A DNA stretch of 64,000 nt from Macrolepiota albuminosa (GCA_027475525.1 JAMWFC010000044.1:1-64000), one strand, 5' to 3'; numbered from the stretch's first letter, positions 11,938 through 24,075 are shown. Notes: generated by a model from the sequence alone, not told the origin. Program-made: numbers and translations.

Positions 11938-13355
11938 ATGACATCGAGACCGATATCTTCTCTTCAACTTCCCCAATTTGCTCTTGCGCAATTGACAAGC
12001 GCAGGCTACACAACAGTCCAAGATCTACACGACATCTCAGCTGAAACACTTTCCCGAGGTTATTTTTCTTTCCGATCACCAGTATCATCAAGTTGACAAG
12101 AAAGTAGATCTCAAAGTATCTCTATCAGACGCGGAAGCGATTCTCTCTGTGATCCGAAGACCAAGCCTCACAACACAGACACCTGGACGACCCGCACTGA
12201 CTCAATCCGCTGCATCTATCAATAAAACCAGTGAAAAAATCACTACTGGATCTCGCTCTGCTGATGAACTTCTCTCCGGTGGTCTTTCTCAGGGACAAAT
12301 ACTCGAAATATCAGGACCCCCAGGGACGCCAAAGGAGGCATTGGTAATGAGTATCGTCAAATCATTCATAAGAGCTTCTCAGGAAGTTTTATTCATTGGT
12401 AAGGTTACGTTTATTATTTTCTTCAAATAATCAATATGATGCATCTCTTTAGACTGTCAACATATGTCCAGTCCAGCTACGTTGGACCGAGTACTGAGAA
12501 GTACGTCGACAAAAAATCTAACTTGATTATCATAACTAGTGATTACTAACTAGCTTCTGAAACGACCCGTGACTATCTCAGACTCGTTCATTACTCTAAC
12601 GTCCTTACCCTTTCTGAGCTCATGGTTCTGGTACATAATCTACCAAAATTACTCGATTCTCATCCTCGAGTATGTCCTCGTTCTGAAAATCCTGGAATAT
12701 TCTATTGGATCTTGCATCTCAGACATCACTTCTTGTTGTTAATTCCATATCTTTTCCATTCCAAGCGAAGCACGACCTAACGATTCCAGCGAGGAGTGCG
12801 CTCTTAAACAAGATCAAGAAGGCTTTTACCATAGCCGCTACTGGTCATAGTCTCACGGTGCGAGCCCAAAAGATGTCATTCTTCTTGTTTTGTTAATCAT
12901 TTCTTCCCCTACAGATTGTGACGACTTCTCAGTTGTCCACAAAGATCCTAAATGTCGACGGTACATCTGGAAATTTCGATACGGGAGTAAAGGGTATTCT
13001 GGTACCCCAACTCGGTTATTGACACCCATTTCTACTCTCAAATACAGAAACTAATTTACATCTCGCTTAGGTCTAGCCTATCTTCCCGGTCGAGCTTATC
13101 GGATGGTTCTTGCTGCAGAGAGTAATACACGCGGGTTACAACTGTCTGCCGCATGTCACTGATTGTCATCGCTCATACCATTTTGTAGGATGATAAAACT
13201 GATCTCCACTCCAGGAGACCCACATGGTACGCGCTCGTCACGTTCATTGCCGTACGAAACGGTAGATATGCTCGTGACAACTTGAATTCTATCTCTAACA
13301 CTAAGGCAAAGGAAAAAGATGGCACAATCAGCTAGATAATCACCCCGGCTTTTAA
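11938..13355 (+). CDS. RAD51C: RAD51C-like recombination paralogue with altered Walker motifs
   Basis: This resembles the RAD51C branch of the RecA/RAD51 family, which helps load RAD51 in homologous recombination. The N-terminus (MTSRPISSLQLPQFALAQL, then SAGYTTVQDL) fits the helical N-domain. TTGSRSADELLSGGLSQGQI leads into the core, then LRLVHYSNVLTLSEL and TSLLVVNSISFPFQAKHDL match the RAD51C segments before and at Walker B. IVTTSQLSTKI matches the ILTNQMTTKI region. The Walker A position reads GPPGTPKEA, without the GK[TS] signature, and Walker B has N where RAD51C has D. About seven or more exons are joined by short introns. The stop follows GKGKRWHNQLDNHPGF. Assignment to RAD51C rather than another paralogue is moderately sure. 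Confidence 0.7.
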
Positions 13356-13849
13356 AGGTCCTGGATCGACAGACAAATAGCGAATCTGTTTTTTCGCAGC
13401 TTCAAGTGGATCTTCGACGCTCCATGTTCTGTGTCTTGTGGGTCCTTTTACCTCTTGTCAATAGTGGGTCATGAATGACAATCGTGAGGATCGGGTGATA
13501 ATATTCTTCTGACAAAGGGAAGGTTTGGTTACTTGTATGTGAAATGCAGCTGTTCCTTCGCAATATATCTGTCGCTTCTTGAAGAGAAATCATTACTACA
13601 TCTCGAGAAAAAACTCAGCATGATCGACGTTTTTGATGAGGCGGCACTCCGTCGGCGCGTTCGTCACACTCCATATATGAACTGACAGTTGTGTAAGTCA
13701 GATGTCAGACCAACAGACCGATCTCCACGGTCTTGACTAGTGATACTCACCTTGTACCGTAGGTGTTGTTCTCACGTAACTTGTCGCAACATTTCACCAC
13801 GCTATCCTCCATCAAGATATATAAACCGTCCCGAATAAGTGCCCCGAAT
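13356..13849. other. Intergenic region upstream of hydrolase 1
   Basis: No coding region is supported. It presumably holds the 3' end of the RAD51C-like gene and the promoter of the first hydrolase. Confidence 0.45.
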
Positions 13850-15153
13850 ATGTTTTTGGTCTCGATTAGCTCCAAAGCTGGTCCGGCCAACGTCTCGTAC
13901 ACAATCTCCACCCCAACATGCACCTCAGCTGAGAAAATAGATTCAGAAATTCCGACAGTGATATGTTTGCACCCAGTATACATGGGAAAATACGTCTTTC
14001 AGCGTATGCCCACCTCTCGAGATTAAGCTCGGGTCTTTCTGATTGACTCCTTAGCTCAATTTTGTGATCCCAAACTTCGTCGATTCAATCTCATTGGCGT
14101 GGATACGAGGCTTCATGGAGATACAGAAGGAAAGGTCAAGGGCGCCTTTGGGAGTGAGGATGCAGCACATGACATGGCAGCATTCATGGTGAATTTACCA
14201 TCTCTCGAGGCGTTATCCTTTGGACCTTATCACGAACATAGGATACCCTCCAGCTCCCTTCTTGTCATTTTTTCGGTTTGTCCATGGGTGCGCGCATTGC
14301 ATTGCAAATGGGAATCACGTACCCAGAGAAAGTCCTCTCCCTGTTTCTCGTCTCCCCTATTCCTATCGAAGAGGTTAGTTGACAACGCCTCGGAAGGAGG
14401 GCGCTAATATCTGATATGAAGCCAGCCAGCAGAAATTAGCGAAGGTCGTCAAGAGATCTACGAATGCTGGTGTCAGGGATGGAGAGACCCTGCACGACTG
14501 GATATCGAAGCAATCAAGGACGCCCTCAGGGGCGCTAACCAGTTAGGGTTCAATTCCACAAGTGGCTCGCTCATTAAAGCAATGAGGAAAGGTTCGTATT
14601 ACTGATGGATCCCGTGGTCCCCCGCCAGAAAATTTAGCCATTCTCTAGTTACTATCCCAAAGGCGATAAAAAATTACGGTCCAGATAGATTTGAGGAATT
14701 TCATCATGCGACCGTCAGGTTCTTCATTGAAAAAGTGGACTATACCACGGAGAAACTCAGAAGGATTCGGTGTCCTGTGAAATTGATTCATTGTAGCGCC
14801 GACATTGCATACCCGAAACACCATGCCGAGGAACTTTTTCAACGACTCATCAACGCGGGCGTTGACGCTGAGCTAGAAGTTGTCGAGGATGCACCGCACT
14901 TTGGCACAATCACAAATGAAACCGAGTGAGTATCTTCGCACTTTCTGGATCATACTAGTACTAACCAGTCTTGGCTAGAATCAATCCACTTCTGCACAAT
15001 TTCCTCATGAGACAAACAATGTCTGACGTTCCACTTCCGACGAACGAAGTCGCATCTCCCTTTGAAGCTATGCTTGTCGCGGTAGGATGGTCTCCAGATC
15101 AGAACGATATGAGTTCTGAAGAAGAAGACCTGCTTCTCTTGCTGACATCATAA
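13850..15153 (+). CDS. Alpha/beta hydrolase, tandem copy 1
   Basis: An alpha/beta-hydrolase-fold protein. In order: IPTVICLHPVYMGKYVFQ (oxyanion-side HP loop), RRFNLIGVDTRLHGDTEG, and the nucleophile elbow FGLSMGARIALQMG with catalytic Ser. A cap region follows, then CPVKLIHCSADIAYP (probable Asp turn) and VVEDAPHFG with the catalytic His. The acidic C-terminus ends EEEDLLLLLTS. Exons are joined by introns of about 50-60 nt; the first follows TTTCAGC near 13995. The start ATG at 13850 was chosen because copy 2 starts at the same relative place. The substrate cannot be told from sequence. It is one of two adjacent paralogues on the same strand. Confidence 0.8.
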
Positions 15154-15662
15154 TGGTATAGAGCAACTATGCAAGCTTTATTTATTTAGGTCGATTCGGT
15201 ATCACGATCACAATTACAATTACATAGCTGTTGCATAGACCCCGAGAAACGAGGATGCTGAACAAAAGTCTATGTGCTGAGATAAACCCTGAGAGCAGTA
15301 GGTACCCTTTTTGCTGCCCGTAGGAATATCCAGAACGACATGCCGCAACAGTAGTCGCCTTTCTGCAGTCTCTAAAATTACGATAGTACAGTGAATTTGA
15401 GTAAGGGATGTATTTTTGAGGCGTGACATAAGGTGACCGAGTTGTTTCACTTGTAGCTCCTTTAAGGAGTGGCACCATGGTAAGACGTCAGCGCCTCGAT
15501 CATGTTTCAAATCTGGATTGCCAATTTGAGGCCCGCCGTAGATAGACTCGGAACCTACTCACCTTGGCTCGCAGGGATCAGTTCTGTTGCTCTGTCACGT
15601 AGCAGCGAAAGTACGCACTTCATCGAAACATAGAGTGGATAATCCAATAAGCGCCCAAAAAG
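15154..15662. other. Spacer between the tandem hydrolases
   Basis: No gene seen. It contains the 3' end of copy 1 and the promoter of copy 2. A tract of alternating cacgatcacaattacaatta-like repeats occurs near 15200. Confidence 0.45.
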
Positions 15663-17018
15663 ATGCCTATGGTCTCGATTAACTCTAAGGCCGGCCCGGC
15701 CAACGTCTCGTACACAATCTCCACCCCAACATGCACTTCAGCTGAAAAAATAGACCCGGTAATACCGACAGTGATTTTTCTACATCCAGTATACATAGGA
15801 AAATATATCTTTCAGCGTATGCTCAACACTCAAGATCATGATCACATCTTTCTGATTTTGTCCTTAGCTCAGTTCTGTGATCCCAAACTTCGTCGATTCA
15901 ATCTCATTGGCGTGGATACGAGGCTTCATGGAGATACAGAAGGAAAGGTCAAGGGCGCCTTTGGGAGTGAGGATGCAGCACATGACATGGCAGCATTCAT
16001 GGTGAGTTTCCTATCTCTCAGGCATTATCCTTTTGACCTTATCACGAACATAGGATGCCCTCCAGCTCTCTTCTTGTCATTTTTTCGGTTTGTCCATGGG
16101 CGCGCGCATTGCATTACAAATGGGAATCACGTACCCAGAGAAAGTCCTTTCTCTGTTTCTTGTCTCCCCTATTCCTATCGAAGAGGTTAGCTGACAACGC
16201 CTAAGCAGAGTGGCACTAATCCTTGTATCTTATCCCAGCCAGCAGAAATTAGAGAAGGTCGTCAAGAGATCTACGAATACTGGTGCCAAGGATGGAGAGA
16301 CCCTACGCGACCGGATATCGAAGCAATCAAGGACTCAGCCAAGGGCTCTAATCAGCTAGGGTTCAATTCCACAAGTGACCCGCTCATTAAAGCAATGAGG
16401 AAAGGTTTGTTACTCGATGGATTTCGTGGTACCTCACCAGAAAATTGAGCCATTCTCTAGTGACTATCCCAAAGGCGATAAAGAATTACGGTCCGGGGAG
16501 ATTTCGAGAATGCTACATTGCGACCGTTGCCTTCTTTGCAGAACAGGTTGATTACTCCACGGCGACACTCAGAAGGATCCAGTGTCCGGTCAAGTTGGTT
16601 CACTGTGGTGGCGACATTGCATACCCAATACACTACGCAGAGGAGATCATGCAGCGACTCATCAATGCAGGTGTCGACGCCGAGCTAGATATTGTCGAGA
16701 ATGCGCCACATTTTGGCTCCGTCACGTATGCAACTGAGTGAGTATTGTTACACTCCTCCAAAGCCATACTAACTAGACTTGGCCAGAATCAATTCACTTC
16801 TACATGGTTTTCTCATGAGACAAACAAAGTTTGACGTTCCACTTCCAACGGAGGGTGTCACATCTCCCTTCGAACCCATGCTTGTTGCGGCAGGGTGGTC
16901 TCCGGATAATAACGACGAGTGCCCTGAAGAAGCAGAAGCTGACCTATTTTCCGAATTTGACTCGAAGTCGCTGTCGCCCACTCTAATAGTTTCAAGCGGG
17001 AATACCGCGAATTTGTAG
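15663..17018 (+). CDS. Alpha/beta hydrolase, tandem copy 2
   Basis: Paralogue of the gene at 13850-15153 with the same exon pattern. Very similar stretches include KAGPANVSYTISTPTCTSAE, GVDTRLHGDTEGKVKGAFG and SEDAAHDMAAFM. All catalytic elements are present: FGLSMGARIALQMG with Ser, CPVKLVHCGGDIAYP, and IVENAPHFG with His. The C-terminus is longer than in copy 1 and acidic, ending near NTANL. Divergence is highest in the cap (GGDIAYPIHYAEEIM versus SADIAYPKHHAEELF), so the substrate pocket may differ. Both frames look intact, which suggests a fairly recent local duplication with both copies retained. Confidence 0.8.
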
Positions 17019-17052
17019 CATCAACCCGAACAACTGGATTTTGTAACCAGCA

Positions 17053-17984
17053 TTAGCTGCGCCCTCCTTCTCTCGAAAGGATGAGTTCTGGTGTTACAAT
17101 TAAATCCATGCTCCAGTCATGAGGCCCAGTTGGGACCTCACTCTCCTCCAAGACTTGCTCACGTAAGGCAAGGGCAACTGGTAAATACGTCAGATAAAGT
17201 TGACACGCCAATGGGTGAACAAAAGACTTTCTTAACAACGGTTGAGGTTTTGTAATGGAGGAGTACGACGCAAGAAACTGATCGTAATATCCCTTTCCAT
17301 GACCAAGCCGCGAAAATGAGCGATCAAATGCAACGCCTATGTTCCAGGAAATTTATAAGAACAGATGAGATTTCGCCATTTGGACCAACCAGGGACTAAT
17401 ATGATATCCAAGCCATCATTTTCCCCGACCAATGCTTCAGGCTTATGAGGAGTTGCCTCTGAGATAGTAAATTTCAAGACACACTTGATTCTCGGAGAGA
17501 ACCCTGCCATTGAGATCCAGGTTCTTTGATCCCCCATAGCCCAGTTGGAAAGGTATTTAGATCTTCCATTCCGTATACCCTCACGAAGTCCATATAGCTA
17601 ACCTTGGACGGTTCAATCCTTGGTACGAACAAGGTTTTTCCTATGCTTATCAGCGTTTTCCCAACCCAATTACATAGTTTGAGCCATTACCACATTTTAA
17701 GATTTCCGATACCAAAAAAGATGTGTCCAGTTCGGCTGACGGCATGCTCAGGTAGCAGCTTACGGACTGAGCCTGTTGAAAAGCAGGCAGGGATAGAATT
17801 TTCGCCGTGACAGCTCGTGCTGAGGACAACCTTGAGAATGCGGTAGACTGAACGTTACCTTCCCATGCAGAGACGTACATTGTTCTTCAATGGATGCAGA
17901 TGATAGAGCTTTAAGAGTGGCAGACATGGATTTTCGCAAGGATCGCTTCTGCGCTCTGAGGGAGATGAGGGCTGAAGAAGACAT
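17053..17984 (-). CDS. 5-formyltetrahydrofolate cyclo-ligase
   Basis: Converts 5-formyl-THF to 5,10-methenyl-THF using ATP, in one-carbon metabolism. The N-terminus MSSSALISLRAQKRSLRKSM fits the start of the family, where a basic helix contributes to ATP binding. AFQQAQSVSCYLSMPSAELD matches the conserved segment around the substrate site. VAFDRSFSRLGHGKGYYDQF near 17270-17330 is the family's LG-GxGYYDR/Q signature. The C-terminus, ending LIVTPELILSREGGRS, carries the usual TP motif. At least four exons are joined by short introns. An in-frame ATG at 18026 is an alternative start. The gene is divergent from PIG-P. Human name MTHFS, yeast FAU1. Confidence 0.85.
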
Positions 17985-18248
17985 CCTTCTCCTTTGTAAG
18001 CAAGGTGCCTCCTGCCTACCTATCACAGATTGTAAAAAGTGACCAGATCCAAAGAACCGTATCCAGCCCAGCTTGTCTGAAGGCAGTGTGAAAGCTGGAT
18101 TTATGTAATGAGTCTGAAATCGAGTATCATACTCAGACAGGCATTTTCCGGAGACTTCTCTACCGGTACCTCGACCTCTCTACCTCGACGATTTACGTCT
18201 GCCCAGCAATTGCCGCGAAACCGTCACGTTGAACTGCGATGTTGTACT

Positions 18249-18854
18249 ATGGACCAAGTGGCTGAGGCACCTTTAAGAACAAATCATCGCAGTCAGGCCT
18301 CAGAATTTTACGGGTTCGTTGCATGGACGACTTCAACTCTAGCCTTTGTTCTCTACATTCTGTGGGCTTTGCTTCCCGAAGAATGTATCGAATGGTTTGG
18401 AATTTATTGGTATCCAAACCGGTACGTATCTTATCTCCTGCACAATGACCGCACGACTTAACTGCTGGTTGTTTCCAGCGAGTGGGCGATCCTTCTTCCC
18501 GCGTGGTCCATCATGCTCGTCATTACGATTTACGTCGTCTATTCATCTCTGGCCATCGCTTCTACGCCGTCGTTCTCTGACATGAGCACAATCACTGGTG
18601 CATATTATCTTAACACTTCTCAGCGATATCTTGACGAAGTTATCAGACAACTATGCAGTTTTTCCCTCAGCCTCCGGTGATCACAGCACAGACTTCTCAG
18701 CGATATCTTGACGAAGTTATCAGACAACTATGCAGTTTTTCCCTCAGCCTCCGGTGATCACAGCACAGACAGCACTTCGGTTCTATATGACATACCTATT
18801 GGATTGGTCAATCGTGTCATGTACGATGGTTTAGAATTTGAACAACATGTATAA
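18249..18854 (+). CDS. PIGP: PIG-P subunit of GPI-N-acetylglucosaminyltransferase
   Basis: Small ER membrane subunit of the complex that starts GPI-anchor synthesis (yeast Gpi19). ASEFYGFVAWTTSTLAFVLY begins the first membrane hairpin helix, WYPNREWAILLPAWSIMLVV the second, and DIPIGLVNRVMY matches the conserved C-terminal segment. The first intron splits WYPNR and EWAI. The last exon follows an acceptor (ttatcag) that lies inside a 77-bp duplication at 18615-18768. Reading with one unit gives a continuous frame to the stop at 18852-18854. An in-frame ATG at 18108 would add 47 Ser-rich residues; I preferred 18249 because homology starts just after it, but the longer form is possible. Confidence 0.8.
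18615..18768. repeat. Perfect 77-bp tandem duplication in the PIG-P last intron/exon
   Basis: Units are 18615-18691 and 18692-18768, with two further chance-matching bases. It duplicates the 3' splice site and the NYAVFPSASGDHSTD coding segment. Splicing to the second acceptor would still give the right frame, so this case alone cannot show whether the duplication is real. Confidence 0.95.
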
Positions 18855-19163
18855 ATTCGGAAGTACGAATTCAATATTTACCACCTGGTGTTTGGGTATC
18901 ACAATAATAGACTATTATTGAACAAGATGGGCAGGAATTACATATATGTCGAAAGGTCGTAATACAAAAAGCTTTCTGTTAAGACAATCATATATGTATG
19001 GATGTCAAAAAATAACTATATGCTTAAATTAATGCAAGGCCTGCCGTAGCTACTGCCGGCCGAGAAGAACTCGAAACTGCAAGCAATTGATTCTATAAGG
19101 TTAAAGTATGGCCTGCGAAAATTCTCACCTGCAAAGGGTGCCTTAATGTATGAGTTCCTTTCT
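18855..19163. other. Convergent 3' flanks of PIG-P and the zinc-finger gene
   Basis: AT-rich, no coding region seen. Probably holds 3' UTRs and polyadenylation signals of both genes. Confidence 0.45.
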
Positions 19164-20622
19164 TCAGCACGGCATTGAACGCTCAGAGGATGATGGAAAT
19201 ACTGGGAGACAGGGAAGCGTCATCACTGACTTGTACTGGTCCCCTAATCCAGTATCCTCGTCATCAGAAGACTCATCGTCCGACACTGACACGAGGGAGG
19301 TAGCATTTGTGAACGTTGAAAGGCTGGGCGGCATCCAACGGAGCTTGTAGGGTGTCGTGGCCATCTCTTTCATTGTAGTTGGGGGAGAAGGGACGACGGT
19401 GGGCGTATCAAAACCCACAGAGTATGGAGGTGACGATGCTTGGCGTGATGGTGTAGTTTCAATGCCATGTGTGCGGAGATGTCGTTTTGCATTGGAACGG
19501 ACAGTGAAGGTCCTTGAACACCCTTCAAATCCACATGGAAAGGCTGAGAAGGCAGAGGTAGTCAATCATCAGAGAGAAAGACAAAAGTGTACAGACGTTT
19601 GAGATTATTGTGGGTATTCATGTGTGTCTTTAGACCACTAGGGCTATAGTCGGCATAACATATCAATTAGACGTGTGGAAGCAGACCAATGGGCTGACAA
19701 ACCGTGGAAAGAGTTTACCACAAACTTCACACTGATGCATCTTGGATTTCTTCTTCTTGACTGATTCAATCGCTGAAGAAGATGGAGGAGCCGGTTGACA
19801 TTTCTGTTGTTCCAAGTGCCTGGAAGCACGGCAAGCTGATGGTGAGGAATCTAAGCTTTGGAAAACAGAAGTCGCATTCGGCTCGGGGGCTTGGGCCTGG
19901 TTAAAGGTACCTGATGTAGAGGCGCTCGACCAGCCCACGTTACGCATAGGAATGGAGGACCCCGGAGATGGAATTGGAGTACTTAGATCGTGTACAGCAT
20001 TGGCGTCAAAATTGGTATACAAATCGCTAGCGGTAGCGACGCCTGAGTGTAACTGAGAAGGGGAATCATAGCAATCTGAGAGCTCTGCTTTCTCCAGAGT
20101 CGGCCTTGTAAGTGGATAGAGAGGCGAATGGAAGTTCGTTGTTATAGGATGAGGTATAGTGCCAACAGTATGAGAGTTGGGCAACTCTGTTTGGGGTGAC
20201 AGAGCAATAGATGGGCTGTCGTGATACATGTTCGCGACGGCAGGTGGGGATAACATATCTTCTTGCGCAGAAGGCAAGTGGAATGCGTCCTGTGAAGGAA
20301 AGGGTAGTCCGGTATCGACGATGCCTCGGCCATCTTCTTCATCAATGTATGGAGGGCATGGTTTGACGTCTTCAGAGACGGCGGTACGCTGAGAAGATTC
20401 GGAATATCTCATCTGCCAACTATTGTGTTCAGTGCTAGGATAGCTGGTGGAGAGGTAGGACCGTGAAGTTGAACGAAGCAGTTGAGAAGAGGTATGCGTC
20501 CCGCGCCGTGAGATAAAAGTGGGCGAGTACTCAATGGACTGCGATTCGCCTAGAGAGTCGTGATCGGAATTATACTTGATGAATGGGACGGTGATGCGTG
20601 AAGCTTCTGTGCGATGCTTCAT
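19164..20622 (-). CDS. C2H2 zinc-finger transcription factor
   Basis: A long Ser/Pro/Thr-rich N-terminal region of about 300 residues has no fold I recognise. It is followed by a basic stretch (SVKKKKSKMHQ) and two C2H2 fingers. Finger 1 is CEVCGKLFPR, interrupted by an intron, then PSGLKTHMNTH. Finger 2 is CGFEGCSRTFTVRSNAKRHL, then RTH. The C-terminal tail is acidic and Ser-rich (DDESSDDEDTG). Two-finger factors of this layout are common regulators in basidiomycetes. DNA target and pathway cannot be told. The start MKHRTEAS at 20622 was preferred; an in-frame ATG at 20757 would add 45 residues. Confidence 0.75.
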
Positions 20623-21443
20623 GGTGGAAAAAATATAGTTGAAAGAGGCGAGAGATACAGACAAATCCGATCCGAACTCCACTAAGCGCCCTAGAGACAG
20701 CACAGTAGAAATGCGTTTACAATAGCAAAAACCAACAAGTGAGTTGACGGTCAACAAATATATTCGGTCCTAGATCATCGATACCAATCATATGTTACTT
20801 CCGAACAACAGAAAAAGAAGCTAACACTGACCCCAAGACTAAGGTATCCTCGAGTTCCTGCTTCCCAGGCTCAGGGTTTGGGCGAAACAGGTTGAGAGCT
20901 AGCAGTTACTTCAACGTATGCCGCGTGGACTATAATCGGTGCACGCGCTTTTACTGCCTGAACAGAGTCAAGAAGAACGAGACAAAATGCTAAAAAAAAG
21001 GGGGCGAAAGAAAAAGATCGACAAGGCAACGAGAGGAGATTATAATCAACGAGGGACAAGGTTCCAGGCTTGCTAAAAACATCGAGTCGGATTGATCAGT
21101 GCCATATCCAGGACTGGACTTTCAGCACTTACGTAACCGGATAATCCCTTGTATCAATGAAACCTTGAGTTTGAAACGTTTGATCAACCAATAGATAAAT
21201 ATTCGACTATTTATTCCAACAAATGGCACGGGTATACATTCAGAGTAGGTATATGTCAGTATTTTATAAATGACTTTCAAGACAATACAGCATGCCTGCG
21301 AGGTCACCTAAAACACCTCTGTACAATAATGGATAGTTAGATTGTCCGAAACGGTTGACACAGCGATTGAATTACCTGTATCTCTACAGTCTTTTGGAAA
21401 ATATAATTTCCTACAGATTGTCACTGAGATTAGCTGAGACGCC
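20623..21443. other. Intergenic between the zinc-finger gene and EXO1
   Basis: No coding region is supported. It includes the probable promoter of the zinc-finger gene and the 3' flank of EXO1. Confidence 0.45.
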
Positions 21444-24075
21444 TCAGCCATCACGAGAGCCATAGTGAGACCCTTTTACAGTTGTGAGGAACGGAAGGCT
21501 CTTTCTTGATTCTGCACGTCGTGGTTTCGTTATAATCGTCTTTGACACCGAATTGTGCACAGCTTGCGGATATGGTGCTGGTCGCAGCAGCTTTGATTGT
21601 GGATGTGATATCGTATACCGTCCGTTTGGAGTGACATTCGTCTCTCGTCGTGAAAGATTTGGCAGACTGGCCCTCTGAGCGCCTCTTCGTCCGACTAATG
21701 ACCAACGCTGTTGCCAGCCACTGACTACAGCTTTCTTATGCAGCTCATATCTACTTTTCCGGCCTGAATCATCAAAATCATACTCTTGATGGAGGTCTTG
21801 TGCCAATGGTGTCAGTGGGATTGGCGTTGGAGGTGTTGATGAAATGGAGTTCGTTCTACCTTGGTCCTCTTCGTCATTGAAACAGTCGATATCGGTTGAG
21901 CTACAATCACCGAAGGCATGCTGTAGATCTGGACCAGAGAAAATGACAGTAACTGGAGCAACTGGTTGTGATTTATTTCGATCGTCATCCAGTGGCGCTC
22001 GTGGCCTCGGTAGGTCCAAGGAACGTGTACGTAACACAGGTTGAAGGGACGGATCAGACCTTGGCCGCTTGAGCATAGGCGGGGGACTAGACAGGACCTC
22101 TGTCTCAAACCCAGGAGACCTTGACCATCGTGCAGATTGACGTGTGGATTGAACCTTATAGTCTGTGCCCGGGCGCAACGGCGACGATAAGTCCTGCATC
22201 TCTTCAAAGCAATCTGACGTAGGTGACATGTATCCATCTTCTTGTGCAACAGTGGCAACGAGCGCCGGATCTTGGAGATCCATCTCCATTTCCTCATCGA
22301 CATCGCCTCGTGCTTCAATAGAAACATTTGAACTAATTTCAACTTCGTCGTCGTCGCTGATGACATAAAAGACGTTTTCTTTGTTTTCGCCTTCCCGTGA
22401 TGGGACTACAATGGTATTCCGTTGCTCCATCTTTGGTGAGACAGGCGCAGGTGCGCGGAAGAATTTACTCTGCTGCTTGCAGTTCACCGCTATGTCGCGG
22501 TCCATCACCTCCGTTAGCGTACGCTTCCCGCTGTCTCTTCCTACCGCGATCTTCTTGGGCCGTATAGGGGACAACGGTGGTCGATCCTCACGTTGTCTTG
22601 GGGGTATTTTAGGATTCGGACCTGCGCAAGAATACCGTCATCGTCATGTCCCGAAAGATTGTTTAAAGTATTAAACCAACCAAAGAAGCTCAAGATACCC
22701 TCCTTCACTGGCTTCTTCACTGGCTTCTCCACGACTTTGCCTTTGCCCTTATCTAGACGGGTAGCTTTGGCGGCTGAGGGAGACTTAGCACAGGGAATGA
22801 AGCTTGGATTGATGTCTTCTATTGGCAGCAGTGATACCGGACAAACATCGCCGTTTGCCACTTTTTTCGCAAGACAAGCATCAAGGTTGCTTAACGATAC
22901 TTGAGTGTGGCTTCATTACGATTTGCAAGGACTTACCCTCCAACATAAGCTTCCTCCTCTTCGGTCCAATCTGCACCGACCTCAGTGAGATACACCAATT
23001 TCTCCTCTAATGGACAGTAGACGCGTTGGTGTTGAAAACACTTGTCCGCCAAATTAAAATTATCCAAATATTTCCGCGGCACTGCCCTCTTTCCTTGTAA
23101 TTGTATCATCTTCACCACACGCTCCGCAGTTTTGTGCTTCCTCATCAGCGTGTACGCCGTCTTTAGACCGATACCCGGGATGCTCGGGAGGTAGTCACAT
23201 CCGCTTAGGATGGCCATGGCCCTGAATTGTACATCTGACCAACCGAAAAGAGAGATTTCAGATGAGGAAGTGCATACAGAACCAAAGTCCTTTCGACATA
23301 TGGAGACGACAGTGTTGGCTATGGAGTCAAGCTTGAACAGCACCGTCTGGCAACCGAAGACCAGGAGATCCGAATCTTCGGTAAGAATGGCATCTACGAT
23401 TCCTATACGTTCAAGATATGCAAGCTGTGCATCGGCTTCGTATGGTGCAACAACGTAAGAAACAGATTCTGCTTGTAAGGCCTAGAAAAAGAAACTTCAG
23501 CCATCCTACAGTGGAGATGGAAAAATGTATGGACCTTGATGAGTTGGTACGCCATTTGAGGTGATACGTCAATGCTCTTCAGGTAAAATTCACGCGCCTG
23601 ACTGTGTTTTCCTGCAGCAGCCAATGCATCTCCACGTGCGCGTGCCTCGTCGCGTCGCTGCTTGCGGTCGTTTTCGGTCCCTGTTTTCCTGCAGCAGCCA
23701 ATGCATCTCCACGTGCGCGTGCCTCGTCGCGTCGCTGCTTGCGGTCGTTTTCGGTCCCTTCTTTGCTGGAAGTGGGCCGCCGTCAAAAACAAGGTAAGGC
23801 TCAATGCCGTGGTGACGCAAAAGTCGAACATGTCGCATAGCATAGTCAACGTATCTGTTGAGCGACAGTAACGTCGATATTAAATACTGTTGGACCCCCT
23901 AGCATAGAACTCACTTGTGCGTCGGTTTTCCTGTAGCCAGCTCAGTGGCACACGTGTGCACCCCCCTGTGGAGCCAAACATACGCGTCCACCGCGATCGT
24001 CTTGCCAGAAAACTCTTTAAGTTGCTTCGTGACTTGAATTGTCTTGAGAGCGGGGAGAAGACCCGTAATACCCAT
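21444..24075 (-). CDS. EXO1: Exonuclease 1 (EXO1)
   Basis: A 5'-3' exonuclease of the XPG/FEN1 family, acting in mismatch repair and double-strand-break resection. The N-terminal nuclease domain starts MGITGLLPALKTI and includes GKTIAVDAYVWLHRGVHTCA, YLVFDGGPLPAKK, VAPYEADAQLAYLE, TEDSDLLVFGC and the H2TH segment LSGCDYLPSIPGIGLKTAYT; the acidic metal-binding residues are present. The C-terminal half (about 500 residues) is disordered and acidic, as usual. It holds QSKFF, which fits the MLH1-interacting box, and GILSFFG, a PIP-like stretch. A 77-bp duplication at 23605-23759 shifts the frame between KKGTENDRKQRRDEARARGD and the downstream HSQAREF; with one unit the family sequence is restored. 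About five introns are present. Confidence 0.93.
23605..23759. repeat. Perfect 77-bp tandem duplication inside the EXO1 nuclease domain
   Basis: Units are 23605-23681 and 23682-23758 plus one extra matching base. Because 77 is not a multiple of three, a highly conserved DNA-repair gene would be frameshifted in its catalytic domain while the rest stays intact. This argues for an assembly error. Confidence 0.95.

Noticed and set aside
18615..23759. Frameshifts in PIG-P and EXO1 as evidence of pseudogenes
   Set aside because: Each frameshift is fully explained by a perfect 77-bp duplication with the same period as three others; the rest of both genes is intact.
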